A stretch of 54,069 nt of DNA from Billgrantia endophytica. GTDB taxonomy: Bacteria > Pseudomonadota > Gammaproteobacteria > Pseudomonadales > Halomonadaceae. How positions within the stretch are numbered: the first letter of the stretch is position 1; every line of letters begins with the position of its first letter. The notes beneath the pieces were generated by a model that was not told the origin of the DNA, did not search any database, and worked only from the letters and a program-made list of their open reading frames with translations. The position numbers were made by a program, and so were the translations under genes. The stretch lies in assembly GCF_002879615.1 (NCBI RefSeq), contig NZ_PNRF01000009.1:1-54069 (forward strand), given 5' to 3'. This document shows positions 46,438-54,069 of this stretch, piece by piece.

Positions 46438-46899
46438 TCAGCCAACAAAGGCGAGAAAGCGCCCGGCCGCCAGAGCGCAGAGCCAGAGCGCCAACGACAG
46501 CGCCCCCGTGATACGCAGTCGCCGAGGCGAGCTATTGGCCAGCCCCGGTCCCAGGTTGATCAGCATGGCATTGACCACCGCCAGGCCGATCAACCCCAGC
46601 TTGAGCTGGAACAGCGTCATGGCGGCGTAGCCGGCAGGGTCGGCGAGAAACAACAGGCCGCCCATGGTGATTGCCAGCAGCAGCCCGCCGATTGCTACCG
46701 CCTGCAGCAGACGTCCCAAGGCCGCCAGGGGAAGCTCGCGCCGCCACCCCAGCAGTCGCAGGTCGAGGGCGGTGATCGCACCTATCAACAGGGATATGCC
46801 GACGACATGCAGGGTATTGACGATGGCATAGCCCCAGCGTGACAGGCGCATCCATTGTGCCAGTGACGTTTCAGCCAGTCTCGTCAGTAGCTCTTCCAT
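46438..46899 (-). CDS. Small membrane protein (DUF6644-like)
   Basis: A 153-residue protein with four hydrophobic segments (about 25-45, 58-80, 88-110 and 130-150). The sequences AIVNTLHVVGISLLIGAITALDLRLLG and PAGYAAMTLFQLKLGLIGLAVVNA resemble DUF6644/DUF2214-type integral membrane proteins, probably redox- or copper-linked by context in other genomes, which is inference. The start at 46899 is 7 bp after the DUF6152 stop; an upstream start would overlap. Confidence 0.7.
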   Translation of the reverse strand: MEELLTRLAETSLAQWMRLSRWGYAIVNTLHVVGISLLIGAITALDLRLLGWRRELPLAALGRLLQAVAIGGLLLAITMGGLLFLADPAGYAAMTLFQLKLGLIGLAVVNAMLINLGPGLANSSPRRLRITGALSLALWLCALAAGRFLAFVG

Positions 46900-46906
46900 T
46901 GATGGT

Positions 46907-47263
46907 TCAGATGCGGCCGGGATAGAGGACGAAGTGCGCTTCACCGATCCATAGCTGCTCGGCCTTCAGCAGGCGCTCACCGGCGTGTTCGCCCGAGGCA
47001 CGAATCGCGACGCCTTCGGCCAGGTCTCCTTCCTCCAACCCTGCGCGCTCGTTACGCCAGGGCTGGCCCACCTCCACCGTCCACTCTTCGCCCTCCACCT
47101 CCAGGGTGAGTTCGCCGTGGGGGTTGCCTAGCCGTACTGCCGTAACGGTACCGCTGATTTCGATGGTTTCGCCGCCGACCCAGCCATGGTGTGCTTGTGC
47201 CGAGGTGCAGGCCAGTAACAAGACGCCCAAGGCGGCTACCAGCCATGAGACTTGCCGTCGCAT
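46907..47263 (-). CDS. DUF6152 family periplasmic protein
   Basis: A 118-residue exported protein. The signal peptide MRRQVSWLVAALGVLLLA... ends SAQA, after which HHGWVGGETIEISGTVTAVR opens the small beta-barrel typical of DUF6152, with NPHGELTLEV and the end EAHFVLYPGRI. The N-terminal His pair just after cleavage could bind a metal. It is the first gene of a two-gene unit with the membrane protein at 46438. Function unknown. Confidence 0.8.
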   Translation of the reverse strand: MRRQVSWLVAALGVLLLACTSAQAHHGWVGGETIEISGTVTAVRLGNPHGELTLEVEGEEWTVEVGQPWRNERAGLEEGDLAEGVAIRASGEHAGERLLKAEQLWIGEAHFVLYPGRI

Positions 47264-47393
47264 GATCGACTCCTTTCACCGGGGTTTCTCTATCAGGCTA
47301 GTCATGGCTTCGCTGGCTGCAAGGTTTCCGACAACGCAAGCTATCGCTCCACCCATGAGGGCTGCCTGGCTTTACCCGTTGATGGTGAATGCT

Positions 47394-48332
47394 TCACTGC
47401 AGGCCGGTGAGCCGCGTCAGCCCACCCAGGTAGAGCGGTATCACCAGCGGCGCGGCAAGGGTGGTCAGCAATACGGCTATTGCCCCTTTCTCCGGACGAA
47501 TCGAGAGCTCCATGGCCACCACCACCACGTTGGCGGCCATGGGCACCACGCCCAACAGCAACAGCACCATGGCCAGTTCGTCGGGCAGTGCGACAAGAGC
47601 CTGCAGGCCGAGCACTGCCGCCAGGGCGAGCAGTGGCCACAGCCCGAACCGCACCGCCACGCAAGCGCCGACGAAGCGTGCATCGATCTCCCTGATGGAG
47701 ACTCGCCCCAGGGTCATGCCGATGATCATCATGCCCAGCAGGGTATAGGTCGAGGGAAACACCTCGAGACTATCCATCAGCATGGCTGGCATCGTGACCC
47801 CGAGGCCACTGACCAGCAGTGCCGCCAGGAAGGCATGGATCAGTGGCAGCCGGGTGATCTTGACCAGGCTCTGGCGCACCGAGAACTGCCCTCTGGCGCT
47901 GATATAGAAACCTACCGTGAACTCGTAGAGCGTAATGCCCAGCAGGCAGAAGAGGTACTGGGTCACCCCTTCCGGGGGCAGCAATACCATGGCTATGGGC
48001 AGCCCGAAGTAGCCGGTGTTACCGGTGCCGGCGGAAAAGGCCAGTACGGCAGCCTCCTCGGCGGGAAAGAAGGGGCGGACGAGGCGGCTTACCGCAATGG
48101 CAAGCAAGCTGGCCACCAGGAAAAGCCCCAGGGTCAGCAGCAGATGGCTCGGAGTGGGTCCACCCAGGGTCAGGCCCCGAAAGAAGGTCAGCGGGGCGAT
48201 GATATAGATCAGCAGGGTAGCGATGGGTCGCGGGTCGATGGCCAGCGGCCGGGCACAGAGCCAGCCCAGGCCGACGAAGGCAAGCAGCATCCACAGGGGA
48301 GCCAGCAGGGTGGCACCGAGTTCGAGTTCCAC
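47394..48332 (-). CDS. AEC family transporter
   Basis: A 312-residue membrane protein with ten hydrophobic segments in two halves. The sequence AFSAGTGNTGYFGLPIAMVLL holds the family G-N-x-G-x-x-G-x-P signature, and VPMAANVVVVAMEL is the matching piece of the second half. Auxin-efflux-carrier-type proteins export or import small organic acids such as malate or malonate; the substrate is not known. It is a single gene between two divergent units. Confidence 0.85.
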   Translation of the reverse strand: MELELGATLLAPLWMLLAFVGLGWLCARPLAIDPRPIATLLIYIIAPLTFFRGLTLGGPTPSHLLLTLGLFLVASLLAIAVSRLVRPFFPAEEAAVLAFSAGTGNTGYFGLPIAMVLLPPEGVTQYLFCLLGITLYEFTVGFYISARGQFSVRQSLVKITRLPLIHAFLAALLVSGLGVTMPAMLMDSLEVFPSTYTLLGMMIIGMTLGRVSIREIDARFVGACVAVRFGLWPLLALAAVLGLQALVALPDELAMVLLLLGVVPMAANVVVVAMELSIRPEKGAIAVLLTTLAAPLVIPLYLGGLTRLTGLQ

Positions 48333-48620
48333 TATCGGGTTTTCCGCATGTAAAGATGACTATCATGCCCGCTTCCGCAGGATTTTCCGATCATATTTAA
48401 GGAGGTTGTTGTAGAAGCCGATGCAGAGCAGGGCTGTAACCTTCGGATCACAGATTGTGGGGCATCGCATCCTGGCAGGATGGCACTTGAGCGTCGGGGG
48501 AGAGATTCCGCGCCGATATTTCGCATCGTCGGTTCTTGTGACGCCGGAGCCATTGCGCTAGCTTGGAGGTCATTGGATACGCGAGCTATCCGGACCTGTC
48601 ACTCTTCTCAGATGGTGTTC

Positions 48621-48914
48621 ATGCAACGACTCCTTCTTGCCTTTCTGATCACCCTGCTCTGCGGGGTTCAGCTGTCGACCGCCAGCGCAGTCGGCGAAGG
48701 GGCGCATGAGCTCGTCAAGGCGCCGTCCGGCATCTCGCAGGATGCCATCCCCCTCTCTTCCCCCCTGTTCGACGCGGATGCCGACGATGCCGAGCTCATG
48801 CGCCTTCCCACGACTTGGGTGGCGCAGACGACCAGCATCGTGCCGGCGGCTCCGGCATTCGTCCGCCGTCATGCCGAACAGCCTCCCGTGCGGGCGCCTC
48901 CGCACCGCCTCTGA
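48621..48914 (+). CDS. Small secreted protein, function unknown
   Basis: A 97-residue protein with a clear signal peptide (MQRLLLAFLITLLCGVQLST, cleavage after ASA) and a Pro- and Ala-rich mature part of about 74 residues with an acidic patch (DADADDAEL) and a basic, proline-rich end (VRRHAEQPPVRAPPHRL). I recognise no domain. An ATG at 48612 would add MVF and is an equal choice; neither has a strong Shine-Dalgarno. The 288 bp before it (48333-48620) hold no other gene. Confidence 0.55.
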   Translation: MQRLLLAFLITLLCGVQLSTASAVGEGAHELVKAPSGISQDAIPLSSPLFDADADDAELMRLPTTWVAQTTSIVPAAPAFVRRHAEQPPVRAPPHRL

Positions 48915-49009
48915 ATCTTCGACGATTTGACGTTTCGGCTCGCCGTGAGCCGCCATGACTCGTTGCCCGATACAATTCCTATACGGGCATATTTCAGAGG
49001 CTTGACCCT

Positions 49010-49573
49010 ATGAAAACCTTACCCCTGTCCCGACTCGATCACGCGGATCATCTGGTTACCCCCCAGGAATTCTCCGACGTCGACATGCACTCTCCCGCGC
49101 TGAGCCTGATGAGCGACTTCCGGATGCATCAACCCCATACCGTCATCGCTTCGGCTCCGGCCAAGTGGGTCGCCAAGCTGATGATGACGGAGGGCGTGGA
49201 TGGCAAGCTGGTGGTCGACAGCGGCCGGGAGCTCATCGGCCTGCTGACCCGGGAGCGCCTCTCGGAGCAGAACCTGCTGACGGCCCGGTCGTCCCTAGGC
49301 ATCGACCTCGACAGCCTGACCGCGTCCGACCTGATGTTGCCACGTTCCGCCATGCCCGTGCTGGACTATGACACCCTGACGGCTGCCACCGTCGCCGATC
49401 TGGTGGCCACGCTGTGCGAGGCCGGGGAGCCGTACAGCCTGGTGCGGGATCGGGCCCAGCAGCAGATTCGTGGGCTGATCTCGGTGCACGAACTCTCCGA
49501 GCGGCTGCACCAGAACGTGTCGCTCAAGCCCAAGGACTCCGTTCTCGAGGTGCTGAAGCGGACCCGGGGCTGA
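49010..49573 (+). CDS. CBS-like domain protein
   Basis: A 187-residue soluble protein. Two CBS-like repeats can be made out: residues about 38-80 (PHTVIASAPAKWVAKLMM, KLVVDSGRELIGLLTRERL) and about 105-165 (TASDLMLPRSAMPVLDYDTL ... REIRGLISVHELSERL-type text). CBS pairs bind adenosyl ligands and act as sensors; here no effector domain is attached. GAGG precedes the ATG. It stands alone upstream of a small frame and metF. Confidence 0.7.
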   Translation: MKTLPLSRLDHADHLVTPQEFSDVDMHSPALSLMSDFRMHQPHTVIASAPAKWVAKLMMTEGVDGKLVVDSGRELIGLLTRERLSEQNLLTARSSLGIDLDSLTASDLMLPRSAMPVLDYDTLTAATVADLVATLCEAGEPYSLVRDRAQQQIRGLISVHELSERLHQNVSLKPKDSVLEVLKRTRG

Positions 49574-49698
49574 GCACGCTCCCTCGATAGGGGCGTTCAT
49601 CAATGGACCGGATGAACGCCCACCTCCATGCCCGCTTCTTCGCCGGCCTCGCTAGCGAAGCGCCGGTCGAGCGTACGGCACCCCCGTGGTGCCGAGGC

Positions 49699-49809
49699 AT
49701 GAGTCGAGGCATCCTGCTACCATTCACCGCGGCGGCCCTGGCCCTGGTGTGGTGGGGCTGGCACAACCTGGACGCCGCCCAGCTGAGACTCGGCAGTCGA
49801 CTCTGCTGA
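49699..49809 (+). CDS. Possible tiny membrane protein
   Basis: A 36-residue frame with one hydrophobic segment (ILLPFTAAALALVWWGW), also readable from an ATG at 49603 as 68 residues. No strong Shine-Dalgarno and no family known to me. It may be a real single-pass peptide or chance. Confidence 0.3.
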   Translation: MSRGILLPFTAAALALVWWGWHNLDAAQLRLGSRLC

Positions 49810-50134
49810 GTTCACCTCCCTCTATTCGAGGGAAGACGCAGCAAGGCCCGAATTCACGGTATGCCTCGTATGAGCGACAACACTCCACCCCTAGCAACCA
49901 ATCGGGTGAGAGCGTGACAGGCTCAACGTGATGTCTAGAAGGTATCAACCTTATATTCCGATACCCAAAATACCGTCTATATGATTGTTACTAATAGGGG
50001 TGGCTCGAAACTTTCATTGGTCAGGCGATTGGTGGGGCGGCAGAATGCAGACTATCCAAGAGCCTCGTAGCAGAGTGCATTGAAACAGGCGCCGCCGTGG
50101 CAGGCCTCGCCAGGCAACGAAGAGGGTTTCATCG
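49810..50134. other. Intergenic region before metF
   Basis: 325 bp with no gene. It is more AT-rich than its surroundings around 49930-50000 and contains a GGTATC...GATACC inverted repeat at about 49939-49965. It must include the metF promoter. No MetJ, SAM or SAH element was recognised. Confidence 0.4.
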
Positions 50135-50974
50135 ATGAGCACGCAGGAACATCCGCTGGGCATCAGTTTCGAGTTCTTTCCCCCCAATACCGACGCTGGG
50201 CGGGAGAAACTGGTAGGCGTGCGTGATGCCCTTGCCTGCCGCAATCCACGATTCTTCTCGGTGACCTACGGTGCCGGTGGCTCCACCCAGAGCCGTACCC
50301 TCGATACCGTAAGGGTGGTTCGCGAGTCGGGCATCACGACCGCGCCTCATCTCTCCTGTATCGGCAGTGAGAAGTCCCAGCTTCGCGACCTGCTCCGTCA
50401 GTATCGTGAGGAGGGAATCGACAGCCTGGTGGCACTGCGTGGCGACCTGCCCTCAGGCATGGGGGGCATCGGTGAGCTGCGCTATGCCAATGAACTGGTC
50501 GAATTCATCCGTGAGGAAACGGGGGACCACTTCGAGATCGCCGTGGCCGCCTATCCGGAATCCCATCCGCAGGCCCCGAGCTTCGAGAAGGACCTGGAGA
50601 ACTTCGTCCGCAAGATGAGGGCCGGTGCGAACCTGGCCGTCACCCAGTATTTCTTTACGGCCGATGCCTATTTCCACTTCGTGGAGCGTGCCCGGGCGCT
50701 GGGTGTCGAGGCGCCCATCGTGCCCGGCATCATGCCGATTACCAACTACACCAAGCTGGCGCGTTTCTCCGATGCGTGTGGCGCCGAGATTCCCCGCTGG
50801 ATCCGCAAGCAGCTCGAGACCTATGGCGACGATAGCCATGCCATCGCAGACTTCGGGGAGGAGGTGATTTCCCGGCTGTGCGAGCGCCTGTTGGAAGGCG
50901 GGGCGCCCGGTCTGCACTTCTATACCCTCAACCAGGCCGAGCCGAGCCTGAAAGTCCTCGACAACCTGTCTTGA
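50135..50974 (+). CDS. metF: Methylenetetrahydrofolate reductase
   Basis: A 279-residue FAD-dependent (beta/alpha)8 enzyme giving 5-methyltetrahydrofolate for methionine synthesis. Landmarks are ISFEFFPPNTDAGREKL, FFSVTYGAGGSTQSRTLDTV, APHLSCIGSEKSQLRDLL, LVALRGDLPSG, VAAYPESHPQAP, ANLAVTQYFFTADAYFHF and VPGIMPITNY. Length is that of the bacterial form. It completes the methyl-cycle set with metK and ahcY. Confidence 0.97.
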   Translation: MSTQEHPLGISFEFFPPNTDAGREKLVGVRDALACRNPRFFSVTYGAGGSTQSRTLDTVRVVRESGITTAPHLSCIGSEKSQLRDLLRQYREEGIDSLVALRGDLPSGMGGIGELRYANELVEFIREETGDHFEIAVAAYPESHPQAPSFEKDLENFVRKMRAGANLAVTQYFFTADAYFHFVERARALGVEAPIVPGIMPITNYTKLARFSDACGAEIPRWIRKQLETYGDDSHAIADFGEEVISRLCERLLEGGAPGLHFYTLNQAEPSLKVLDNLS

Positions 50975-51053
50975 GCGGCCGCTGGCGGCCTGACGAGTCA
51001 GCGTCTAGCCTGATGCCTGCATGTCCATGGAATCAGGAACAGGAGACGCTATT

Positions 51054-51590
51054 ATGCGCCATGCATTCTTACCGGGAGTCGCGGCCGCCTCCCTGCTGTT
51101 GGCCGCTGCCAGCAGCCTTGCCGACGAACGCCATGACGTCGAGATGAACTGGGTCAGTGCCGATGGTATCGAGGATTCCATCGGCACTATCACGTTGGAA
51201 GACAGTGATCATGGCCTGCTGTTGAAACCCGACCTGAGCGGCATGCCGCCCGGCATCTATGGCTTCCACGTACATGAAAACGCGAGCTGTGAGGCGGGGG
51301 AGGACGAAGATGGCGAGATGTCCGCTGCCGGTGAGGCGGGCGGGCATCATGACCCCGACGATACCGACACTCACCAGGGCCCCTACGGTGAAGGGCATCT
51401 TGGCGACCTGCCGGTGCTGGCAGTCAATGAGGACGGTGAGGCAACGCTACCCGTGCTGGCACCGCGGCTCAGTCTCGATGATGTCGATGGTCGTAGCCTG
51501 ATGGTGCACGAGGGTGGTGACACCTACTCGGACGAGCCTGAGGATGGCGGCGGCGGCGGTCGCATGGCCTGTGGAGTCATCGAGTTCTGA
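51054..51590 (+). CDS. sodC: Periplasmic Cu/Zn superoxide dismutase
   Basis: A 178-residue enzyme with a signal peptide (MRHAFLPGVAAASLLLAAAS, cleavage about SLA-DE). Copper and zinc ligands are visible in YGFHVHENASCE, GGHHDPDDTDTHQGPYGEGH and MVHEGGDTYSD, and the disulfide partner in GGRMACGVIEF. The Gly run and Asp-rich loops suit a halophile. AGGAG lies 8 nt before the ATG; an upstream in-frame ATG at 51021 is not used. It disproportionates superoxide in the periplasm. Confidence 0.92.
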   Translation: MRHAFLPGVAAASLLLAAASSLADERHDVEMNWVSADGIEDSIGTITLEDSDHGLLLKPDLSGMPPGIYGFHVHENASCEAGEDEDGEMSAAGEAGGHHDPDDTDTHQGPYGEGHLGDLPVLAVNEDGEATLPVLAPRLSLDDVDGRSLMVHEGGDTYSDEPEDGGGGGRMACGVIEF

Positions 51591-51603
51591 CGTGACGGTA
51601 AAG

Positions 51604-51634
51604 AAAAAACCGCCGGCCCGAAGGCCGGCGGTTG
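51604..51634. terminator. Bidirectional terminator between sodC and the TRAP gene
   Basis: An 11-bp stem AACCGCCGGCC / GGCCGGCGGTT around CGAA. On the minus strand it is followed by TTTTTT, so it mainly ends the TRAP permease transcript. Confidence 0.9.
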
Positions 51635-51662
51635 CTTTCCGCAGCATGAACCAGGGCAGTAC

Positions 51663-53822
51663 CTAGCCAGAGACCCCGGACTTGGCCTTGAGGGAAGCCG
51701 ACTGCCACAGGAAGACCAGCCCGCCAATGCCCAGGCCGACCAGGTCGGTCATCCAGCCGCCGGCGATCATCGACAGGGCCGCTGCCAACAGCAGGACACG
51801 CTGCACGAGGTTGGCCGCACCGTTGAGGAACCACCCCTGCACGGCGGCGGCCAGCAGATAGATGCCCATCCCGGCGGTGACGACAACCCGCAGGATCTGC
51901 ATCCAGGTGCCTTCCATCAGCAGGGCCGGGCTGTAGAAGAACATGAAGGGCACGATGAAGGCGGCCAGGCCGAACTTGAAGGAGGTCAGGGCCGTTTTCA
52001 GCGGGTCCGTGTTGGCGATGGCGGCGGCGGCATAGCCCGCCAGTGCGACCGGTGGCGTTATCGCCGAGAGCACGGCGTAGTAGAACACGAAGAAGTGGGC
52101 GACCAGCGGCGGGATGCCGATCTGCTGCAGGCCGGGTGCGACCACCGAGGCGGCGACGGCGTAGGCCGCGGTGGTGGGCATGCCCATGCCGAGCAGGATG
52201 CTGATGCACATGGCGAAGAACAGTGCCATCAGGTGGCTGGTATCGGCAATACCCAGCAGCATGGAGGCGAAGCGGGCACCGACACCGGTCAGCGAAATGA
52301 CCCCGACGATGATACCGGCACAGGCACATACCGCGATCAGCGGGATCGCCATGCGCGCACCAAGGGACAACGCGTTGAGCAGTGCCCTGGGGCCCATCCA
52401 GTGCGGGGTGAACCAGGAGACCACGGCGGCACTGATCATGGCCAGGGTGCCGGCGCGAATCACCGAGTAACCCATGAAGAGGGTACCGATCAGGATGACG
52501 ATGGGCAGGAACAGGTAGGCCTGCTTGACCATCTTGCGGAAGACCGGCAGTTCATCCTTGGACATGCCCAGCATGCCATCACGGCGCGCTTCCAGATCGA
52601 CCATCATGTAGATGGAAAGGAAATAGAGCCCGGCGGGAATCAGTGCGGCAATGGCAATTTCGGTATAGGGAATGCCGGTGATCTCGGCCATGATGAAGGC
52701 GCCGGCACCCATGATCGGCGGCACGATCTGGCCACCGGTGGAGGCGGCGGCCTCGATGCCGCCGGCGCTGCGCGGATGGTAGCCGACCTTCTTCATCAGC
52801 GGGATGGTGAGTGAACCGGTGGCCACCACGTTGCCGGCGGAGGTACCGTTGATCATGCCCATCAGGCCGGAGGCGAAGACCGCCACCTTGGCCGGGCCGC
52901 CCCGTGCACGGCCGGCGGCGGCGAACGCGAAGTTGATGAAGTAGTCGCCGACCCTGGAAGCCTGCAGGAAGGCGGCGAAGGTGATGAAGAGAATGATATA
53001 GGTCGACGACACGGCGGTGGTCGGGCCGAGAATGCCGTTGTCGGTGTAGAGATAGGTGAAGAAGCGCGAGAAGGAGTACCCGCGATGTTCGAGCAGGCCC
53101 GGCAGGTAGGGCCCGGCAAAGGCATAGATCAGGAAGACGCCGGTGATGAGGATCAGAGCCAAGCCAGCCACACGACGGGTCAATTCCATGATCAGGGCCA
53201 CACCCACGGCGGCGATCATGAATTCGGTCTGCCCGGCAAAGGGGGTGCCGGCGGCCATGCGCCAGCGATTCAGTACCAGAACCAGATAGGCGGCAACGAG
53301 GATCGAGGCAATGATCAGGATCGCGTCGGCCCAGTGGATGGAGCGGCTGGAGCTGCGCCATATCCAGCTGCTGACCAGGGCGATGGCGGTGGCGCCGGCC
53401 AGCGACCAGCTCAGGTGCACGACGAGCCAGTTGGCGGGCGGCGTGCCGGTTTCGCGCATGTACCAGGCGTAAAGCGTGCAAAAGACGGCGTAGCCGATGG
53501 CAGCGACCGCGGGAATCAGGGCGAACCATTCGACGCGGTTGATACGAACCTCACCGGGGCTGCGATCGAGCGTCATGGCCGCGGTGATGGCGAAGCCGAC
53601 GGCAAGGCCGCCCGCGACGTGAATGATACGGAATGTCCAGGTCTCGATGGGTGAGACGTTGAGCGCATAGAGGTGCATGGCCGTGAACAGCACACAGGCG
53701 GCAAACACCGTCTGGCCGAGCAGGCCCGAGAGCACGCGCTCGTTGTGGGCGATGGGGATGTCGGCAACCCCATCAGTGCCGACTTTGGCAGCGGCTTCGT
53801 TGGGTTGGGTTTCGTGAGTCAT
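51663..53822 (-). CDS. TRAP transporter fused 4TM/12TM permease
   Basis: A 719-residue membrane protein that joins the small (DctQ) and large (DctM) TRAP permeases in one chain. The first 200 residues carry the extra helices, then RVAGLALILITGVFLIYAF begins the DctM part with GLMGMINGTSAGNVVATGS and GGQIVPPIMGAGAFIMAEI, the TRAP-fused hallmarks, and GMGMPTTAAYAVAASVVAP in the second half. Such fused TRAPs work with TAXI-type receptors to take up dicarboxylates or amino acids with sodium. It lies directly after a TAXI receptor gene in the same direction. Confidence 0.93.
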   Translation of the reverse strand: MTHETQPNEAAAKVGTDGVADIPIAHNERVLSGLLGQTVFAACVLFTAMHLYALNVSPIETWTFRIIHVAGGLAVGFAITAAMTLDRSPGEVRINRVEWFALIPAVAAIGYAVFCTLYAWYMRETGTPPANWLVVHLSWSLAGATAIALVSSWIWRSSSRSIHWADAILIIASILVAAYLVLVLNRWRMAAGTPFAGQTEFMIAAVGVALIMELTRRVAGLALILITGVFLIYAFAGPYLPGLLEHRGYSFSRFFTYLYTDNGILGPTTAVSSTYIILFITFAAFLQASRVGDYFINFAFAAAGRARGGPAKVAVFASGLMGMINGTSAGNVVATGSLTIPLMKKVGYHPRSAGGIEAAASTGGQIVPPIMGAGAFIMAEITGIPYTEIAIAALIPAGLYFLSIYMMVDLEARRDGMLGMSKDELPVFRKMVKQAYLFLPIVILIGTLFMGYSVIRAGTLAMISAAVVSWFTPHWMGPRALLNALSLGARMAIPLIAVCACAGIIVGVISLTGVGARFASMLLGIADTSHLMALFFAMCISILLGMGMPTTAAYAVAASVVAPGLQQIGIPPLVAHFFVFYYAVLSAITPPVALAGYAAAAIANTDPLKTALTSFKFGLAAFIVPFMFFYSPALLMEGTWMQILRVVVTAGMGIYLLAAAVQGWFLNGAANLVQRVLLLAAALSMIAGGWMTDLVGLGIGGLVFLWQSASLKAKSGVSG

Positions 53823-53870
53823 ACCGGAATGCCTAGGAGGTTACGGATGCCTGCGCAGAAGCGAGGCGTT

Positions 53871-53894
53871 GACGCCGGCCCGGAGACCGGCGTC
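53871..53894 (-). repeat. Hairpin between TAXI receptor and TRAP permease genes
   Basis: GACGCCGG / CCGGCGTC, an 8-bp stem with an 8-nt loop, 20 bp after the receptor stop. It has no U tract, so it is more likely a message-stabilising element than a terminator. Confidence 0.55.
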
Positions 53895-53913
53895 GATGTC
53901 GCGTTGCGGAGGA

Positions 53914-54069
53914 TCAGCCGCGCAGGTCTTCCGGAATGTCGTAGCCCTGCTCCTCGAACCAGCGCACGGCGCCCGGGTGCCAAGGCAGGAAGGAGTTGTA
54001 TTCGAAGTTTTCGGGCAGCGTCTCGACCGCGGCGCCGTGGATCTGCACCATGCGGTCGTGGTTTTCCAT
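53914..54069 (-). CDS. TAXI-family TRAP receptor, C-terminal part only
   Basis: The last 51 codons and stop of a minus-strand gene that continues past the right edge. The reading ends ...NSFLPWHPGAVRWFEEQGYD followed by IPEDLRG, the usual ending of TAXI-type TRAP solute receptors (PFHPGAIRYFKE.G). It supplies the ligand-binding protein to the fused permease next to it. The window cuts the gene; nothing suggests it is broken. Confidence 0.85.
   Translation of the reverse strand: MENHDRMVQIHGAAVETLPENFEYNSFLPWHPGAVRWFEEQGYDIPEDLRG

Overview
The window reads as chromosome of a moderately halophilic gammaproteobacterium of the Halomonadaceae (Halomonas-like). The grounds are high GC, very acidic secreted proteins, TRAP and tripartite tricarboxylate transporters, an epd-pgk-fba plus tkt-metK-ahcY-metF gene order, and a phasin-like protein. 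This assignment is inference; no rRNA or tRNA gene was found to anchor it.

Region 1 (1-3.6 kb) is a decay zone. It holds the distal end of a CRISPR array, a broken DUF4202 copy, a hic toxin-antitoxin locus whose toxin half is deleted while promoter and antitoxin remain, an S24-peptidase pseudogene, a collapsed periplasmic nitrate reductase cluster (napA and napC fragments), an intact DUF4202 gene and an N-terminally broken DUF6746-like gene. Region 2 (3.6-15.1 kb) has a Fur-box small gene, a C45 acyltransferase/dienelactone hydrolase pair, a branched-chain amino acid type ABC transporter (receptor convergent to livM/H/F/G), an M20 carboxypeptidase and typA. Region 3 (15.4-20.3 kb) has a short glycosyltransferase and a tctBAC operon with two tandem tctC receptors separated by a perfect palindrome.

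Region 4 (20.5-25.1 kb) is the nitrogen control block glnA-ntrB-ntrC; glnA and ntrBC each show a sigma-54 -24/-12 promoter and an NtrC-type site. Region 5 (25.2-31.3 kb) has dgt, an RNase T2 with an altered active-site motif, a NERD protein, a sirtuin, a YbaY-like lipoprotein, a YciH/SUI1 protein and a HAD phosphatase. Region 6 (31.3-33.0 kb) is the most unusual: two tandem secreted miniproteins with near-identical leaders and signal peptides but diverged hyperacidic mature parts, plus the tail of a third copy.

Region 7 (33-46.4 kb) is central carbon and methyl metabolism: SLC13 permease, phasin-like protein, class II aldolase, pgk, epd, lrgAB, a class I aldolase, transketolase, metK and ahcY. 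Three intergenic regions here hold notable structure: a possible three-way-junction leader before the class I aldolase, competing stems in the tkt leader, and a 141-bp MITE-like inverted repeat before ahcY. Region 8 (46.4-54.1 kb) has a DUF6644/DUF6152 pair, an AEC transporter, small secreted and CBS-like proteins, metF, sodC, and a fused TRAP permease followed by a truncated TAXI-type receptor. Gene starts were chosen by Shine-Dalgarno position and family length; all family assignments come from motif recognition without database search.
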